64,000 nt of DNA from NCBI RefSeq assembly GCF_018860365.1, contig NZ_JAHKPO010000003.1:1-64000 (forward strand), given 5' to 3'. Shown here piece by piece: positions 17,274 to 26,915 of the stretch. The notes under the pieces were generated by a model. That model was given only the letters and a program-made list of their open reading frames with translations, was not told the origin of the DNA and ran no database searches. Numbering within the stretch: the first letter of the stretch is position 1; each line of letters opens with the position of its first letter. The DNA comes from Arenibacter algicola. GTDB taxonomy: Bacteria > Bacteroidota > Bacteroidia > Flavobacteriales > Flavobacteriaceae. Both the position numbers and the translations under genes were made by a program.

Positions 17274-19475
17274 CTACAAGGTTAAAAGACCATGGGTCCT
17301 TAAAGTCTGTAAAGGCTTGGAATACCAAAACAGCTCAAAATTTTCAAATTGCGATTCAAAGTCGGTCTTAAGCTGACCAAAAGTGTGTAATTTTTCATTT
17401 GTACCCAACATGTTGGCCAAGGTTTCCTTGAGCCATTCCCCTTGTTCGTTGTCCACAGTTATGGATATGGAGCTCGATTGGTCATGAAACGTCATTTTCA
17501 GCAATTTCCAGCTATGCCCTTTTTTGGATTTTGTAATGGTTTCCACGATGGGCATACTACCCAGCCATACTATTTTGGCATTGGGTCTGGTGTTTAGGAC
17601 AGGCTCTTCTGTAAGGGCGTTTTCAATGAAATTGGGGGCAATAGAGGTTTTCGGAATTTTAAAATCGAACCACTCCTGCAAGGGGTGGTCTAAACAAATA
17701 CCGTGCATAAAGTTAAAGAGTGATTTTTTTAATCCGAAACTAAAGCGTTCGTGATCTATACCAGTAGTATCCGTGAACTGGATGTCGTTGTTGGCAAAAG
17801 TTATCGGCTGATAGTCCGGTATAATGTGGTAATCTTTGGGATTGAGACCCACCGGACTATGGGCGGTAAGGGCAAATTGATGCCAGAATCCGGATTGTAG
17901 TATCCCCAATTGAAACATTTGCCGCACCATTTCCAAACTATCTACGGTCTCTTGGACCGTTTGGGTAGGGTAACCGTACATGAGATAACAATGCACCATA
18001 ATACCCGCTTCTGTAAAATTACGGTTAACTCTGGCTACCTGCTCTACGGTAACACCCTTTTGGATCAACGCCAACAATCGGTCGGAGGCCACTTCCAGCC
18101 CTCCGGAAACGGCAATACAGCCCGAAGCCTTTAATAATTTGCAGAGATCCTGGGCAAAGCTCTTTTCGAACCTAATATTGGTCCACCAGCTAACGGTTAA
18201 ATTTCGTTTTATGATTTCCAGTGCTATGGCCCTCATTAATGCTGGGGGTGCGGCTTCGTCCACGAAATGAAAACCTGTTTCCCCGGTTTGTGCAATGAGC
18301 TCTTCCATCCGGTCTACCAACAGTTTGGCGGCAATAGGTTCATAGATTTTTATATAGTCCAGGGAGATATCGCAAAAGGTGCATTTGCCCCAATAGCAAC
18401 CATGTGCCATGGTAAGTTTGTTCCAACGGCCATCGCTCCAAAGACTGTGCATGGGGTTGGCGATTTCTATGACCGAGATGTACTTGTCCAATAATAGATC
18501 GGAATAATCAGGGGTGCCCACCTCGCTTTGCTTGTAATCTGTTCTGGGAGAGAGATTATTGTAAAATACTGCTTCGTCCTTTATTAAAAAGGTTCTTTTT
18601 AGAAGGGCTTTGCTATCATCGGATCGGGGCAATAGGCAATGGGCCGTCAACAGTTCCAAGGGCAGTTCCCCGTCATCCAGAGTGATATAATCAAAGAATT
18701 CAAAAACCCTTGTATCCGTAAGAGACCTGAGTTCCGTATTCGGAAATCCCCCACCCATGGATACTTGGATTTTTGGATGGTTTTTCTTTATAAATTGGGC
18801 ACATCTAAACGCACTGTACAAGTTGCCAGGGAAGGGAACGGAAAAACATACCAACTTGGGCTCGACCGAACTTATCCTCTCGGCCAATATGGCCAGTGTC
18901 AATTGGTCTATATAGGTAATGTCACTTTGCAAATGCAGGTAAAGTTCATTAAAGGAATTGGCACTTCTCCCCAATCGCTCTGCGTAACGACTAAAACCAA
19001 AATTTTCATCAACACATTCTACAATAAAATCGGACAGGTCTTCCAGATATAAGGTGGCCAAGTGTTTTGCCCTATCTTGATGTCCCATACTGCCAAAGGC
19101 CCATTCCAAATCGTCCAATTGATCAAATCTCGCTGCTTGTGGCAAGAAGTTATTAGTACATATTTGTCTGGCAAAGGTGGCATTATGTCCCTGTAAAAAG
19201 GAAATAACAGCATCTATGGTCTTTAAATAATCTGCTTGTAAAGCGTTTATTCTATGGCAGTTGTCCGAGATTATGGAATTGTTTGCCTTGGCATAATCAA
19301 AAATATTCCGAAGTCCGTCTTTGGAGAAAATTTTTAATATAACCTCAATACCCAAATCCATTTGAAAAGCACTTATGTCCTTAGTGTTCAAAAAACCCTT
19401 TAAATAGGCCGTTGCCGGATAAGGGGTGTTCAGTTGGGTAAAGGGAGGGGTTATTAAAAGGAGATCTTTCGCCAT
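17274..19475 (-). CDS. B12-binding-like radical SAM protein
   Basis: 733 residues. The N-terminal part (PPFTQLNTPYPATAYLKGFL) resembles the cobalamin-binding fold placed before radical SAM domains. No clear DxHxxG motif was found, so B12 binding is uncertain. The radical SAM cluster is Cys360, Cys365 and Cys368 in HGCYWGKCTFCDIS, spaced CX4CX2C rather than the usual CX3CX2C. The barrel continues through SGGLEVASDRLLALIQKGV and YLMYGYPTQTVQETVDSL. The C-terminal 150 residues are not recognised. The substrate is unknown. It is a single gene with a 345-bp upstream gap. Confidence 0.75.
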   Translation of the reverse strand: MAKDLLLITPPFTQLNTPYPATAYLKGFLNTKDISAFQMDLGIEVILKIFSKDGLRNIFDYAKANNSIISDNCHRINALQADYLKTIDAVISFLQGHNATFARQICTNNFLPQAARFDQLDDLEWAFGSMGHQDRAKHLATLYLEDLSDFIVECVDENFGFSRYAERLGRSANSFNELYLHLQSDITYIDQLTLAILAERISSVEPKLVCFSVPFPGNLYSAFRCAQFIKKNHPKIQVSMGGGFPNTELRSLTDTRVFEFFDYITLDDGELPLELLTAHCLLPRSDDSKALLKRTFLIKDEAVFYNNLSPRTDYKQSEVGTPDYSDLLLDKYISVIEIANPMHSLWSDGRWNKLTMAHGCYWGKCTFCDISLDYIKIYEPIAAKLLVDRMEELIAQTGETGFHFVDEAAPPALMRAIALEIIKRNLTVSWWTNIRFEKSFAQDLCKLLKASGCIAVSGGLEVASDRLLALIQKGVTVEQVARVNRNFTEAGIMVHCYLMYGYPTQTVQETVDSLEMVRQMFQLGILQSGFWHQFALTAHSPVGLNPKDYHIIPDYQPITFANNDIQFTDTTGIDHERFSFGLKKSLFNFMHGICLDHPLQEWFDFKIPKTSIAPNFIENALTEEPVLNTRPNAKIVWLGSMPIVETITKSKKGHSWKLLKMTFHDQSSSISITVDNEQGEWLKETLANMLGTNEKLHTFGQLKTDFESQFENFELFWYSKPLQTLRTHGLLTL

Positions 19476-19557
19476 AGGGTAATTATGTACAGTGTTACAA
19501 AGATAGTGGTGTTTCCAGTAATAGGCTTGTTAAATTCGCAGGGATTGCAATTGGCAA

Positions 19558-19576
19558 GAGTCAAGTTTCTTGACTC
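19558..19576. repeat. Perfect inverted repeat between the radical SAM gene and rpoD
   Basis: GAGTCAAG-TTT-CTTGACTC, an 8-bp stem with a 3-base loop, lies 83 bp upstream of the radical SAM start. There is no U-tract next to it. It could be an operator or an RNA hairpin. Apart from this and the rpoD terminator, the gap 19476-19820 shows nothing. Confidence 0.5.
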
Positions 19577-19671
19577 AATAAAGTGTAACAAATAGTGTGA
19601 CAGATGTTTTTGGTTATTATTAAAAAGGTAATAATTACAGGACTTTTAGAGATTTTTGCTAAGGTATAAAA

Positions 19672-19702
19672 ACAAAAAAACTCCGGTAATCAGCCGGAGT
19701 TT
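19672..19702 (-). terminator. rpoD terminator
   Basis: ACTCCGG/CCGGAGT stem around TAATCAG, flanked on the plus strand by a run of A at 19674-19680, so the minus-strand transcript from rpoD ends in a U-tract. It lies about 120 bp past the rpoD stop. Confidence 0.8.
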
Positions 19703-19820
19703 ATTCATCAATCAAAAAACGAACAGTCATGATAACTGTTGTTACTGTACACAATTTACAATTTTTACTCTAGCTTTCCAATGAGGATGGGCGATTGCGC
19801 AAAAATTTTAATTGTTTGGA

Positions 19821-20684
19821 TTAACCAAGATATGTTTTTAGGATTTTGCTCCTTGAGGTGTGTTTTAACCTTCTAATTGCCTTCTCCTTTATTTGACGAA
19901 CCCTTTCCCTGGTAAGGTCAAAAGTTTCCCCAATTTCCTCCAAGGTCATAGAATGTTGCCCTGCCAAGCCAAAATACAAACGAATTACATCTGCTTCCCT
20001 TGGTGTCAAGGTTTCCAAAGCTCTTTCTATTTCGGTTCTAAGTGATTCGTGCAACAATTCCCTGTCCGGATTTGGTGATTCACCACTACGCAATACATCG
20101 TAAAGATTGGAATCTTCACCGTCTATTAAGGGAGCATCCATGGATACGTGACGACCGGAATTTTTAAGTGATTGTTTTACATCCTCGACGGTCATGTCCA
20201 ATTCCTTGGCGATCTCTTCTGCGGATGGTTGTCTTTCATGGGCTTGCTCCAAGAAGGCAAAGGTCTTATTTATCTTATTGATAGACCCAATTTTGTTCAA
20301 AGGTAGTCTTACAATACGCGATTGTTCGGCCAACGCCTGTAATATAGACTGGCGAATCCACCATACCGCATAGGATATGAATTTAAAACCACGTGTTTCA
20401 TCAAAACGTTGTGCAGCTTTAATCAAGCCAAGGTTGCCTTCGTTGATCAAATCCGGAAGGGTTAAACCTTGATTTTGGTATTGCTTTGCAACGGAAACCA
20501 CGAATCGTAAATTGGCCTTGGTCAATTTCTCAAGTGCACGTTGATCACCTGCCTTGATCCGTTGTGCCAATTCTACTTCTTCATCTGCTGTAATTAAATC
20601 AACCTTACCAATTTCTTGTAAGTATTTATCCAAAGAAGCAGTTTCTCTATTGGTAACCTGTTTTGTAATTTTAAGCTGTCTCAT
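19821..20684 (-). CDS. rpoD: Primary RNA polymerase sigma factor RpoD (Bacteroidetes type)
   Basis: 287 residues, the short form typical of the primary sigma factor in Bacteroidetes, which lacks the long region 1.1. Region 1.2 ([19 protein letters not shown], written here as [18 protein letters not shown]) and region 2 ([16 protein letters not shown], then [10 protein letters not shown]) are clear. Region 4 has [15 protein letters not shown] and the helix-turn-helix [20 protein letters not shown]. It recognises the TTG/TAnnTTTG promoters of this phylum. It is monocistronic with a strong terminator. Confidence 0.95.
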   Translation of the reverse strand: MRQLKITKQVTNRETASLDKYLQEIGKVDLITADEEVELAQRIKAGDQRALEKLTKANLRFVVSVAKQYQNQGLTLPDLINEGNLGLIKAAQRFDETRGFKFISYAVWWIRQSILQALAEQSRIVRLPLNKIGSINKINKTFAFLEQAHERQPSAEEIAKELDMTVEDVKQSLKNSGRHVSMDAPLIDGEDSNLYDVLRSGESPNPDRELLHESLRTEIERALETLTPREADVIRLYFGLAGQHSMTLEEIGETFDLTRERVRQIKEKAIRRLKHTSRSKILKTYLG

Positions 20685-20805
20685 CGAAATTTTATCTTTC
20701 TAAATTATGTGCATTAAGCATAAGCTGCATTAGGTTATACGTACAAAAGTTGGAAATGTTACAATTGGTCCGTTTTATTTTGTTTTTTTAGATAAAATGC
20801 ATGAA

Positions 20806-20846
20806 AAAAGCCACGTTCTCCCTTAAAAAAGGTAAAACGTGGCTTT
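20806..20846 (-). terminator. pnp terminator
   Basis: AAAGCCACGTT (from 20807) pairs with AACGTGGCTTT (ending 20845), an 11-bp stem 25 bases past the pnp stop. The A-run before it on the plus strand gives the U-tract of the minus transcript. Confidence 0.85.
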
Positions 20847-20870
20847 GGTAATGTGACTTTTATTTAAAAA

Positions 20871-23090
20871 CTAGTCCCTTCTTGGCTTACGATCCCTATC
20901 TCTATTTCTATCGTTGCCTCTGTCATTTCTACCGCGATCTTCTCGTGGTGGTCTTTCCTTAAAGCCTTCAGGTTTTGGCAATAAAGCCTTACGTGAAACT
21001 TTTTCTTTTCTTGTCCTTGGGTCTACACCAAAGTATTTAACGTCAAAAACATCTCCCATATTTACCACATCGGAAACATTTTCGGTTCTTTCCCAGGCCA
21101 ATTCGGATACGTGAAGCAATACCTCGTTACCAGGAGCGTCCAAATATTCCACAACGGCACCAAAATCCAACATTTTGATGACCTTTACTTCGTATGCGCT
21201 ACCTACCACTGGTTTAAACAATAAGGAATCGATTTTGGCAAGAACCATATCGATACCTTCTTGTGAGGTACCTAATATTTCAACAATACCTTCTTCAGTA
21301 ACCGGATCTTCATTGATAACGATGGTTGTTTTGGAAGTTTTTTGTAATTCTTGGATTACTTTTCCTCCAGGTCCTATCAATGCTCCAATGAATTCGCCAG
21401 GAATAACTCTGGTGACCATTTTAGGAGCATGTGGTTTAACATCTGCATTAGGTGAAGCAATAGTATCTACTAATTTGCCAAGTATGTGCAAACGTCCAGC
21501 TCCAGCCTGTTTTAAGGCATTGACCAAAATTTCATAGGATAACCCCTTTACTTTAATGTCCATTTGGCAAGCGGTAATTCCGTCTGCAGTTCCGGTAACT
21601 TTAAAGTCCATATCCCCAAGATGATCCTCATCGCCAAGTATATCGGATAATACAGCGTATTTTCCTGATTCACTATCGGAAATCAATCCCATAGCAATAC
21701 CGGATACAGGTTTCTTTAATTGTACCCCGGCATCCATCAATGCCATAGTTCCGGCACATACCGTAGCCATAGAAGACGAACCGTTGGATTCCAATACTTC
21801 GGATACCACACGCACAGTATAAGGACAATCCGCAGGGACCATTCCTTTTAGGGCACGTTGGGCCAAGTTACCATGTCCTACCTCTCTACGGGAAGTACCT
21901 CTAATTGGTCTGGCTTCTCCAGTTGAGAAAGGAGGGAAGTTATAATGAAGATAGAAAGTTTCCTCTCCTTCAAACGATGGCATGTCTATTTGGTTGGCTT
22001 CTCTTGAAGTTCCCAAAGTAACCGTAGCCAAAGCCTGAGTTTCTCCACGTGTAAAAATTGCGGAACCGTGTGTTGAAGGTAAATAGTCAACTTCACACCA
22101 GATTGGTCTAATTTCATCTGTTTTTCTACCGTCCAAACGAAGTCCGTCGTTCAAGGTAAGGTCCCTAACCGCAGCTTTTTCAGCTTTGTAGTAGTATCTG
22201 GAAACCAAATCCCCGAAGTCTGCCAATTCTTCTTCAGAAAAAGTAGCTTTGATCTCTTCTTTTATGGCGTCGAATGCTGCACTTCTTTCGTGCTTTGCTG
22301 AACCGGCTTTTGCAATGGCATATACCTTGTCATAAGCCATGTCGTGGATTTTCTTGGCCAAAGCCTCATCTTCCCTTTCTGGCTCGTATTCACGAACTTC
22401 TTTTCTGCCAAATGCTTCTGCCAACTTAAGTTGGGCAGCACATTGTACCTTAATGGCATCATGGGCAAATTTAATGGCTTCTACCATTTCCTCCTCAGAG
22501 ATTTCTTTCATTTCACCTTCAACCATCATTACAGAATCTGCTGAAGCTCCAATGACCATATCAATATCTGAAACCAATAATTGGGCCCTGGTCGGGTTGA
22601 TTATGAATTCACCATCAATACGACCAACACGTACCTCTGAAATGGCACATTCAAATGGGAAATCTGATAGTTGAATGGCAGCGGAAGCGGCCAATCCTGC
22701 CATAGCATCTGGCATAACATCCTCATCATGGGACATTAATTGAATCATCACTTGCGTTTCAGCGTGGTAATCCTTTGGGAAAAGTGGACGTAAAACGCGA
22801 TCCACCAATCTCATAGTCAATACTTCACCATCACTTGGTCTTGCTTCCCTTTTGAAGAAACCTCCTGGGTAACGGCCGGAAGCCGCAAATTTTTCACGGT
22901 AATCTACCGTTAGTGGAAGGAAATCCACATCACTTTGTTTGTAATTGGAAACTACTGTACATAACAACATACATTTTCCAGACTGTACAACAACAGAACC
23001 ATGGGCCTGTTTTGCCAATTTTCCGGTTTCGATAGAAATTTCCCTACCATCTCCAAGGTCAATGACCTCTCTAAATACTTTTGGTATCAT
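20871..23090 (-). CDS. pnp: Polyribonucleotide nucleotidyltransferase
   Basis: 739 residues. PNPase degrades RNA 3'-5' by phosphorolysis. The two RNase PH-like halves are seen ([20 protein letters not shown] at the start and [20 protein letters not shown] in the second half, with [19 protein letters not shown] near 450). They are followed by a KH domain ([14 protein letters not shown]) and an S1 domain ([20 protein letters not shown]). The last 40 residues are rich in Arg, Asp and Gly, a disordered RNA-binding tail. It lies downstream of rpsO on the same strand, the order known from most bacteria, with a terminator between them. Confidence 0.96.
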   Translation of the reverse strand: MIPKVFREVIDLGDGREISIETGKLAKQAHGSVVVQSGKCMLLCTVVSNYKQSDVDFLPLTVDYREKFAASGRYPGGFFKREARPSDGEVLTMRLVDRVLRPLFPKDYHAETQVMIQLMSHDEDVMPDAMAGLAASAAIQLSDFPFECAISEVRVGRIDGEFIINPTRAQLLVSDIDMVIGASADSVMMVEGEMKEISEEEMVEAIKFAHDAIKVQCAAQLKLAEAFGRKEVREYEPEREDEALAKKIHDMAYDKVYAIAKAGSAKHERSAAFDAIKEEIKATFSEEELADFGDLVSRYYYKAEKAAVRDLTLNDGLRLDGRKTDEIRPIWCEVDYLPSTHGSAIFTRGETQALATVTLGTSREANQIDMPSFEGEETFYLHYNFPPFSTGEARPIRGTSRREVGHGNLAQRALKGMVPADCPYTVRVVSEVLESNGSSSMATVCAGTMALMDAGVQLKKPVSGIAMGLISDSESGKYAVLSDILGDEDHLGDMDFKVTGTADGITACQMDIKVKGLSYEILVNALKQAGAGRLHILGKLVDTIASPNADVKPHAPKMVTRVIPGEFIGALIGPGGKVIQELQKTSKTTIVINEDPVTEEGIVEILGTSQEGIDMVLAKIDSLLFKPVVGSAYEVKVIKMLDFGAVVEYLDAPGNEVLLHVSELAWERTENVSDVVNMGDVFDVKYFGVDPRTRKEKVSRKALLPKPEGFKERPPREDRGRNDRGNDRNRDRDRKPRRD

Positions 23091-23280
23091 AAATACGAAT
23101 TAAAACCTGTCTCGTTACAGGTTTGTTAAACAATGGTCTTTCGTCTGTTATAGACGTGTTGTTGTGTTGTAGTTGTGTGTTGTTGACCAATGAAAAACTA
23201 TGTGCAAGCTTTTTGTTTGTGCCCAAAGGAAAGCCTTCGGGGCTTTACAATAGTATTGAAAACAATAATATTGATATTGT

Positions 23281-23312
23281 AAAAAAGGGGAAAGTAACAC
23301 TTTCCCCTTTTG
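23281..23312 (-). terminator. rpsO terminator
   Basis: AAAAGGGGAAAGT/ACTTTCCCCTTTT is a perfect 13-bp stem with a 3-base loop, just past the rpsO stop. A strong intrinsic terminator separates rpsO from pnp, although some read-through is likely. Confidence 0.88.
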
Positions 23313-23317
23313 GTAAA

Positions 23318-23587
23318 TTATTTTCTGATTCCTAATTCTTTAATTATGGCACGATATCTAGTGATATCCTTCTTAATTAAATAATCTAGAAGAGATCTTC
23401 TCTTACCTACCAACTTTACCAATGAGCGCTCCGTGTTAAAATCCTTACGGTTCTTTTTCAAATGCTCGGTCAAGTGGTTGATTCTGTGGGTAAACAAGGC
23501 AATCTGCCCTTCAGCAGAACCTGTGTTTTTTTCTTCCCCGCCGTGTTTCTTAAAAATCTCGGCCTTTACTTCTTTAGTTAAATACAT
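23318..23587 (-). CDS. rpsO: Ribosomal protein S15
   Basis: 89 residues, the standard length. It binds the central domain of 16S rRNA in the small subunit. Conserved segments include GSAEGQIALFTHRINHLTEHL, listed here as EGQIALFTHRINHLTEHL, and RRSLLDYLIKKDITRY. It precedes pnp, the usual gene order. Confidence 0.97.
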   Translation of the reverse strand: MYLTKEVKAEIFKKHGGEEKNTGSAEGQIALFTHRINHLTEHLKKNRKDFNTERSLVKLVGKRRSLLDYLIKKDITRYRAIIKELGIRK

Positions 23588-23836
23588 TCCAATATTATTT
23601 TAATGATTTTTATGTACATGATTGATTTTCAATCAGGGCGCAAAGATAAACTTTTTTTTAGAAACCTTATGCAATCCCAATATTTTTTAAAAGGGGGATT
23701 AAACTTTTTTAAGAATATGGCGTCCTATTATAAAACGTTAAAGAAATGTTATTGCCAAACTGGCGGTAACGGATTAGAGTGCTGGCCAGCGATTGAATTG
23801 AAATTTTTCTTATTGTAAACATTTAAATCAAAACAG

Positions 23837-24697
23837 ATGAAAAAAAGTCTCAAAAAATCGAATTTAACAGGATGGTTGCTAATGGTCTTATTGGTAATGG
23901 GTTCCTGTAACAATGAAGAGTCCACCGGTGTGGAAGAAGATAACACCTTTGAAGTTGCTGAACTTGTCGCCAGCGATGAGGCCGATTTAATTTCGGAGGA
24001 AATTGCCAACATAGGTGAGGATGTATATGCCACCGAAGAGATCAGGGCTACCTCAAAAGCGTTCTTTCTATCCAATTATTTGCCAGAATGTGTCACTATA
24101 ACAACAGTGGGTACCAATGATACCAAAGAAACTAGCGTAGATTTTGGAGAGGGTTGCGAGCTGCCCAATGGTAATCTATTAAGTGGAATTATCCATTTAA
24201 GTTATGCCAAGGATATGGATGCAGCTACCAAGACTATTAGCCTTTCCTTGGAGGATTTCACCTTTAATGAGGTGGCTGTAACTGGTGGAGCAACCTTGGT
24301 GCGCCAACGTTCCAATGATGATGGTAATCCCCAATCCGATGCCGTAGCCAGCTATAACGGGGTATGGCCGGATGGAAGTGTTGCCAGTTTTGCAGGAAAT
24401 AGGACCCGGGAATGGGTAGAGGGTTATGGTTCCGGATTTTGGGCCGATAATGTTTTTCTTATTTCAGGTAAGGGTACCTATACCAATAAGGCCGGTGATG
24501 TTTATTCCAGGGAAACGATAAGCTCCCTGCGCAGGGAATTGTCCTGCCGATTTATAGTTAGCGGGGTTTTGGAGGTTGCTAAAAACGATACTACCGTGAG
24601 CCTTGATTTTGGCGATGGTACTTGTGATGCCAAGGGGATGTTGACTTTTCCGAATGGAGATACCAAAGAAATTTTGCTAAGAAGATTTAATAGGTAG
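23837..24697 (+). CDS. Hypothetical lipoprotein
   Basis: 286 residues. The signal peptide ends at Cys24 (LLVMGSCNN), so it is a lipoprotein. An acidic linker follows (ESTGVEEDNTFEVAEL). The body is beta-rich with two similar segments, TKETSVDFGEGCELPNG near residue 96 and DTTVSLDFGDGTCDAKG near 255. Each pairs DFG-x-G with a Cys, suggesting an internal duplication. No known domain was recognised. It converges on the accD fragment and ends in a strong terminator. Confidence 0.75.
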   Translation: MKKSLKKSNLTGWLLMVLLVMGSCNNEESTGVEEDNTFEVAELVASDEADLISEEIANIGEDVYATEEIRATSKAFFLSNYLPECVTITTVGTNDTKETSVDFGEGCELPNGNLLSGIIHLSYAKDMDAATKTISLSLEDFTFNEVAVTGGATLVRQRSNDDGNPQSDAVASYNGVWPDGSVASFAGNRTREWVEGYGSGFWADNVFLISGKGTYTNKAGDVYSRETISSLRRELSCRFIVSGVLEVAKNDTTVSLDFGDGTCDAKGMLTFPNGDTKEILLRRFNR

Positions 24698-24711
24698 GAA
24701 TGCTTAAATAA

Positions 24712-24742
24712 AAAAGGCCCTGAAAATGATCAGGGCCTTTCA
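24712..24742. terminator. Bidirectional terminator beside the accD fragment
   Basis: AAAGGCCCTGA/TCAGGGCCTTT (24713-24723 and 24730-24740) with A before and T after. It ends the plus-strand lipoprotein gene. It also lies 4 bases past the stop of the minus-strand accD fragment, as an original accD terminator would. Confidence 0.85.
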
Positions 24743-24745
24743 ATT

Positions 24746-24934
24746 TTACACTCTAACAGGGTTGTTTTCTATTAGATTTATATAAAGATCAAATTTCTTC
24801 TTAAGATCCCTGCGATGTACTACAAAGTCCAAAAATCCATGTTCCTTTAGGAATTCCGCGGTTTGAAACCCTTCCGGCAATTCTTTACCGGTTGCCTCTT
24901 TAACTACACGTGTGCCGGCGAAATCTAAAATAGG
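24746..24934 (-). pseudogene. Partial second copy of the accD 3' end
   Basis: This stretch encodes about 62 residues matching the C-terminus of the intact accD at 26025, with about a dozen substitutions. Both share [20 protein letters not shown], then HGFLDF(V/I)VHRRDLKKK and LIENNPVR. The frame is open to a TAA stop at 24746-24748. Upstream of 24934 similarity ends abruptly and there is no start codon, so it cannot be expressed alone. Silent differences from the intact gene are many, so the copy is old or came from a related strain. It probably records an insertion or conversion event at the accD 3' end. Confidence 0.85.
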
Positions 24935-25110
24935 GTTTCTTTCAATGTCTCTCGAGCCTGCCTTTGTAGGTAGACAGGCCTGCCCCGAGGTCGTTTACTT
25001 GTAGTATATGAACCTATAATTTGATATATAAATCACGGGCAAATTTATTTTGAGGGCTAAGAAATACTAGAAGAGATAAGTATATCGTTATATTTAAAAT
25101 ATTTTGTCAT

Positions 25111-25875
25111 ATGCGCATTATAAGATTTGGAACATATTCTTTTAAGATTAAGTCCTATTCTTCGAATGAAATTGGATTACGGGAGTCGCCTAATATGACA
25201 TTTATAATTTACCAAAGAATTTTCCACTTTTGGTATATTCCTATATATCCAATCGATAAATTTTGGACAATAAATGATAGCGTAACAGGTAAGCAAATTA
25301 CTGATACCACCCCAAAAATGCGCTCTGCAATCGATTTGAAATTGATTAAACAAAAAACTCCTATTTGGAGTTATTCTGGATTATTGCTATTAGCAATTCC
25401 TATATTGTTTCTATTGATTTATGCCATATACGGAAGTGTAAATGAAATTGTAGCAGGATCAAAAAAGAACATCGCTAAAAATAATCGTATTGATTTAAAG
25501 GAAGAATTAGTGCGAGACCCGCAAATAAATGATTTGTATACTTTTAAGACTTTGAATGTTGATAGGGTAACTGATATGAATGGCCACTTTGTTAAATACG
25601 AACCTTCCTATTATTCTTCGCCATACAATGTGGACTATATGGTAAATTATATTTCACGGGATTCTATCGGTTTTGAGTTTTTAAAAAGAAAATCATTTGA
25701 TTACGCTTATGGACTTAAAAAAGAATTTAGGCTTTCAAAAAAGGATTTAATCTTAGCGACAAAGAATTTCCAAGACTTAAAAGTTTATGAGTATCAAAAA
25801 AAATCAAATGCTAAATCAAAAGATATAGTTGGTATTTTTAAAATTAGTAGGGAGCAGCAGCAAGACAATAATTAG
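25111..25875 (+). CDS. Hypothetical membrane protein in an AT-rich insert
   Basis: 254 residues, not recognised. The first 90 residues are soluble (MRIIRFGTYSFKIKSYSS; FWYIPIYPIDKFWTIND). One clear transmembrane helix follows at about 91-113 (LLLLAIPILFLLIYAIYGS), then a lysine-rich soluble tail of 140 residues. The ends may both face the cytoplasm or span it once. The gene is visibly richer in A and T than its neighbours and lies between the accD fragment and intact accD, so it may have arrived with the event that duplicated the accD end. Confidence 0.65.
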   Translation: MRIIRFGTYSFKIKSYSSNEIGLRESPNMTFIIYQRIFHFWYIPIYPIDKFWTINDSVTGKQITDTTPKMRSAIDLKLIKQKTPIWSYSGLLLLAIPILFLLIYAIYGSVNEIVAGSKKNIAKNNRIDLKEELVRDPQINDLYTFKTLNVDRVTDMNGHFVKYEPSYYSSPYNVDYMVNYISRDSIGFEFLKRKSFDYAYGLKKEFRLSKKDLILATKNFQDLKVYEYQKKSNAKSKDIVGIFKISREQQQDNN

Positions 25876-25962
25876 ACAAAGCATCCAATCACAAGAAGAC
25901 CGCGAAAACATTGTATTTCGAACCATCACAACATCTCTAGGTAGTTTGCTTTATAAAAAAAA

Positions 25963-25997
25963 ATCGCTATTCGTAACGATTCATTACAAATAGCGAT
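25963..25997 (-). terminator. Terminator of the intact accD
   Basis: ATCGCTATT (25963-25971) pairs with AATAGCGAT (25989-25997). The preceding A-run on the plus strand gives a U-tract for the minus transcript. It lies 28 bases past the accD stop. Confidence 0.75.
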
Positions 25998-26024
25998 CAA
26001 AAAATCATTCCTATATAAACAAAA

Positions 26025-26891
26025 TTAATTGGCTGTTCTTACAGGATTGTTTTCTATTAGATCTATATAAAGGTTAATTTTCTTCTTAAGATCCCTTCTA
26101 TGTACGATAAAATCTAAAAATCCATGTTCTTGCAGGAATTCGGCAGTCTGAAACCCTTCCGGCAATTCTTTACCGGTTGCCTCTTTAACCACACGGGGAC
26201 CGGCAAAACCGATCAAGGCTCCTGGTTCGGAAATATTTATATCCCCTAGCATGGCATAGGAAGCTGTTGTTCCTCCAGTGGTCGGATCCGTGCACAAGGA
26301 AATATAAGGAATGCCCGCATCCGCAAGTTGTGCCAACTTGGCCGATGTTTTGGCCAATTGCATAAGTGACAATGCTGCTTCCATCATACGTGCACCTCCA
26401 GATTTGGAAATCATTACAAAGGGGATTTTCTTTTTGATGGAATAATCGATACCTCTCGCTATTTTTTCTCCTACCACACTGCCCATAGAACCACCAATAA
26501 AGCTGAAGTCCATACAGCAAATAACTACATCCTTTCCAAGTGATTTGCCCACTCCTGTTCTAACGGCATCCTTAAGGCCTGTTTTTGCTTCGGCCGCCTT
26601 TAAACGATCCGCATACTTCTTGGTATCCTCAAATTTCAATGGATCCTTGGAAGTAAGTTTGGCATCCAACTCGGTAAACTTGTTATTGTCGAAAAGTATT
26701 TCGAAATATTCCTTACTACCTATTCGTACGTGATAATCATCCTCTGGGCTAACATAAAAATTCTTTGCCAACTCATCAGATTCAACAATTTTTCCCGTAG
26801 GGGATTTGTACCAAAGGCCCCTAGGGGTATCCTTTTTCTGGTCCGTGGCAGTTTGTATTCCTTTTTCCTTTCTTTTAAACCAAGACGACAT
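26025..26891 (-). CDS. accD: Acetyl-CoA carboxylase carboxyltransferase subunit beta
   Basis: 288 residues. It forms, with AccA, the carboxyltransferase that moves CO2 from biotin to acetyl-CoA in fatty acid synthesis. The crotonase-type core is clear: [49 protein letters not shown] and [14 protein letters not shown]. The N-terminal zinc ribbon of the E. coli enzyme is present only as a remnant: the places of the four Cys read YKSPTGK and VSPEDDYH. It follows the aldolase gene by 24 bp and is probably co-transcribed. The start was chosen for the [11 protein letters not shown] opening typical of the family. Confidence 0.95.
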   Translation of the reverse strand: MSSWFKRKEKGIQTATDQKKDTPRGLWYKSPTGKIVESDELAKNFYVSPEDDYHVRIGSKEYFEILFDNNKFTELDAKLTSKDPLKFEDTKKYADRLKAAEAKTGLKDAVRTGVGKSLGKDVVICCMDFSFIGGSMGSVVGEKIARGIDYSIKKKIPFVMISKSGGARMMEAALSLMQLAKTSAKLAQLADAGIPYISLCTDPTTGGTTASYAMLGDINISEPGALIGFAGPRVVKEATGKELPEGFQTAEFLQEHGFLDFIVHRRDLKKKINLYIDLIENNPVRTAN

Positions 26892-26915
26892 AAGCTTTCT
26901 TTTTGGGTTGGGGGA

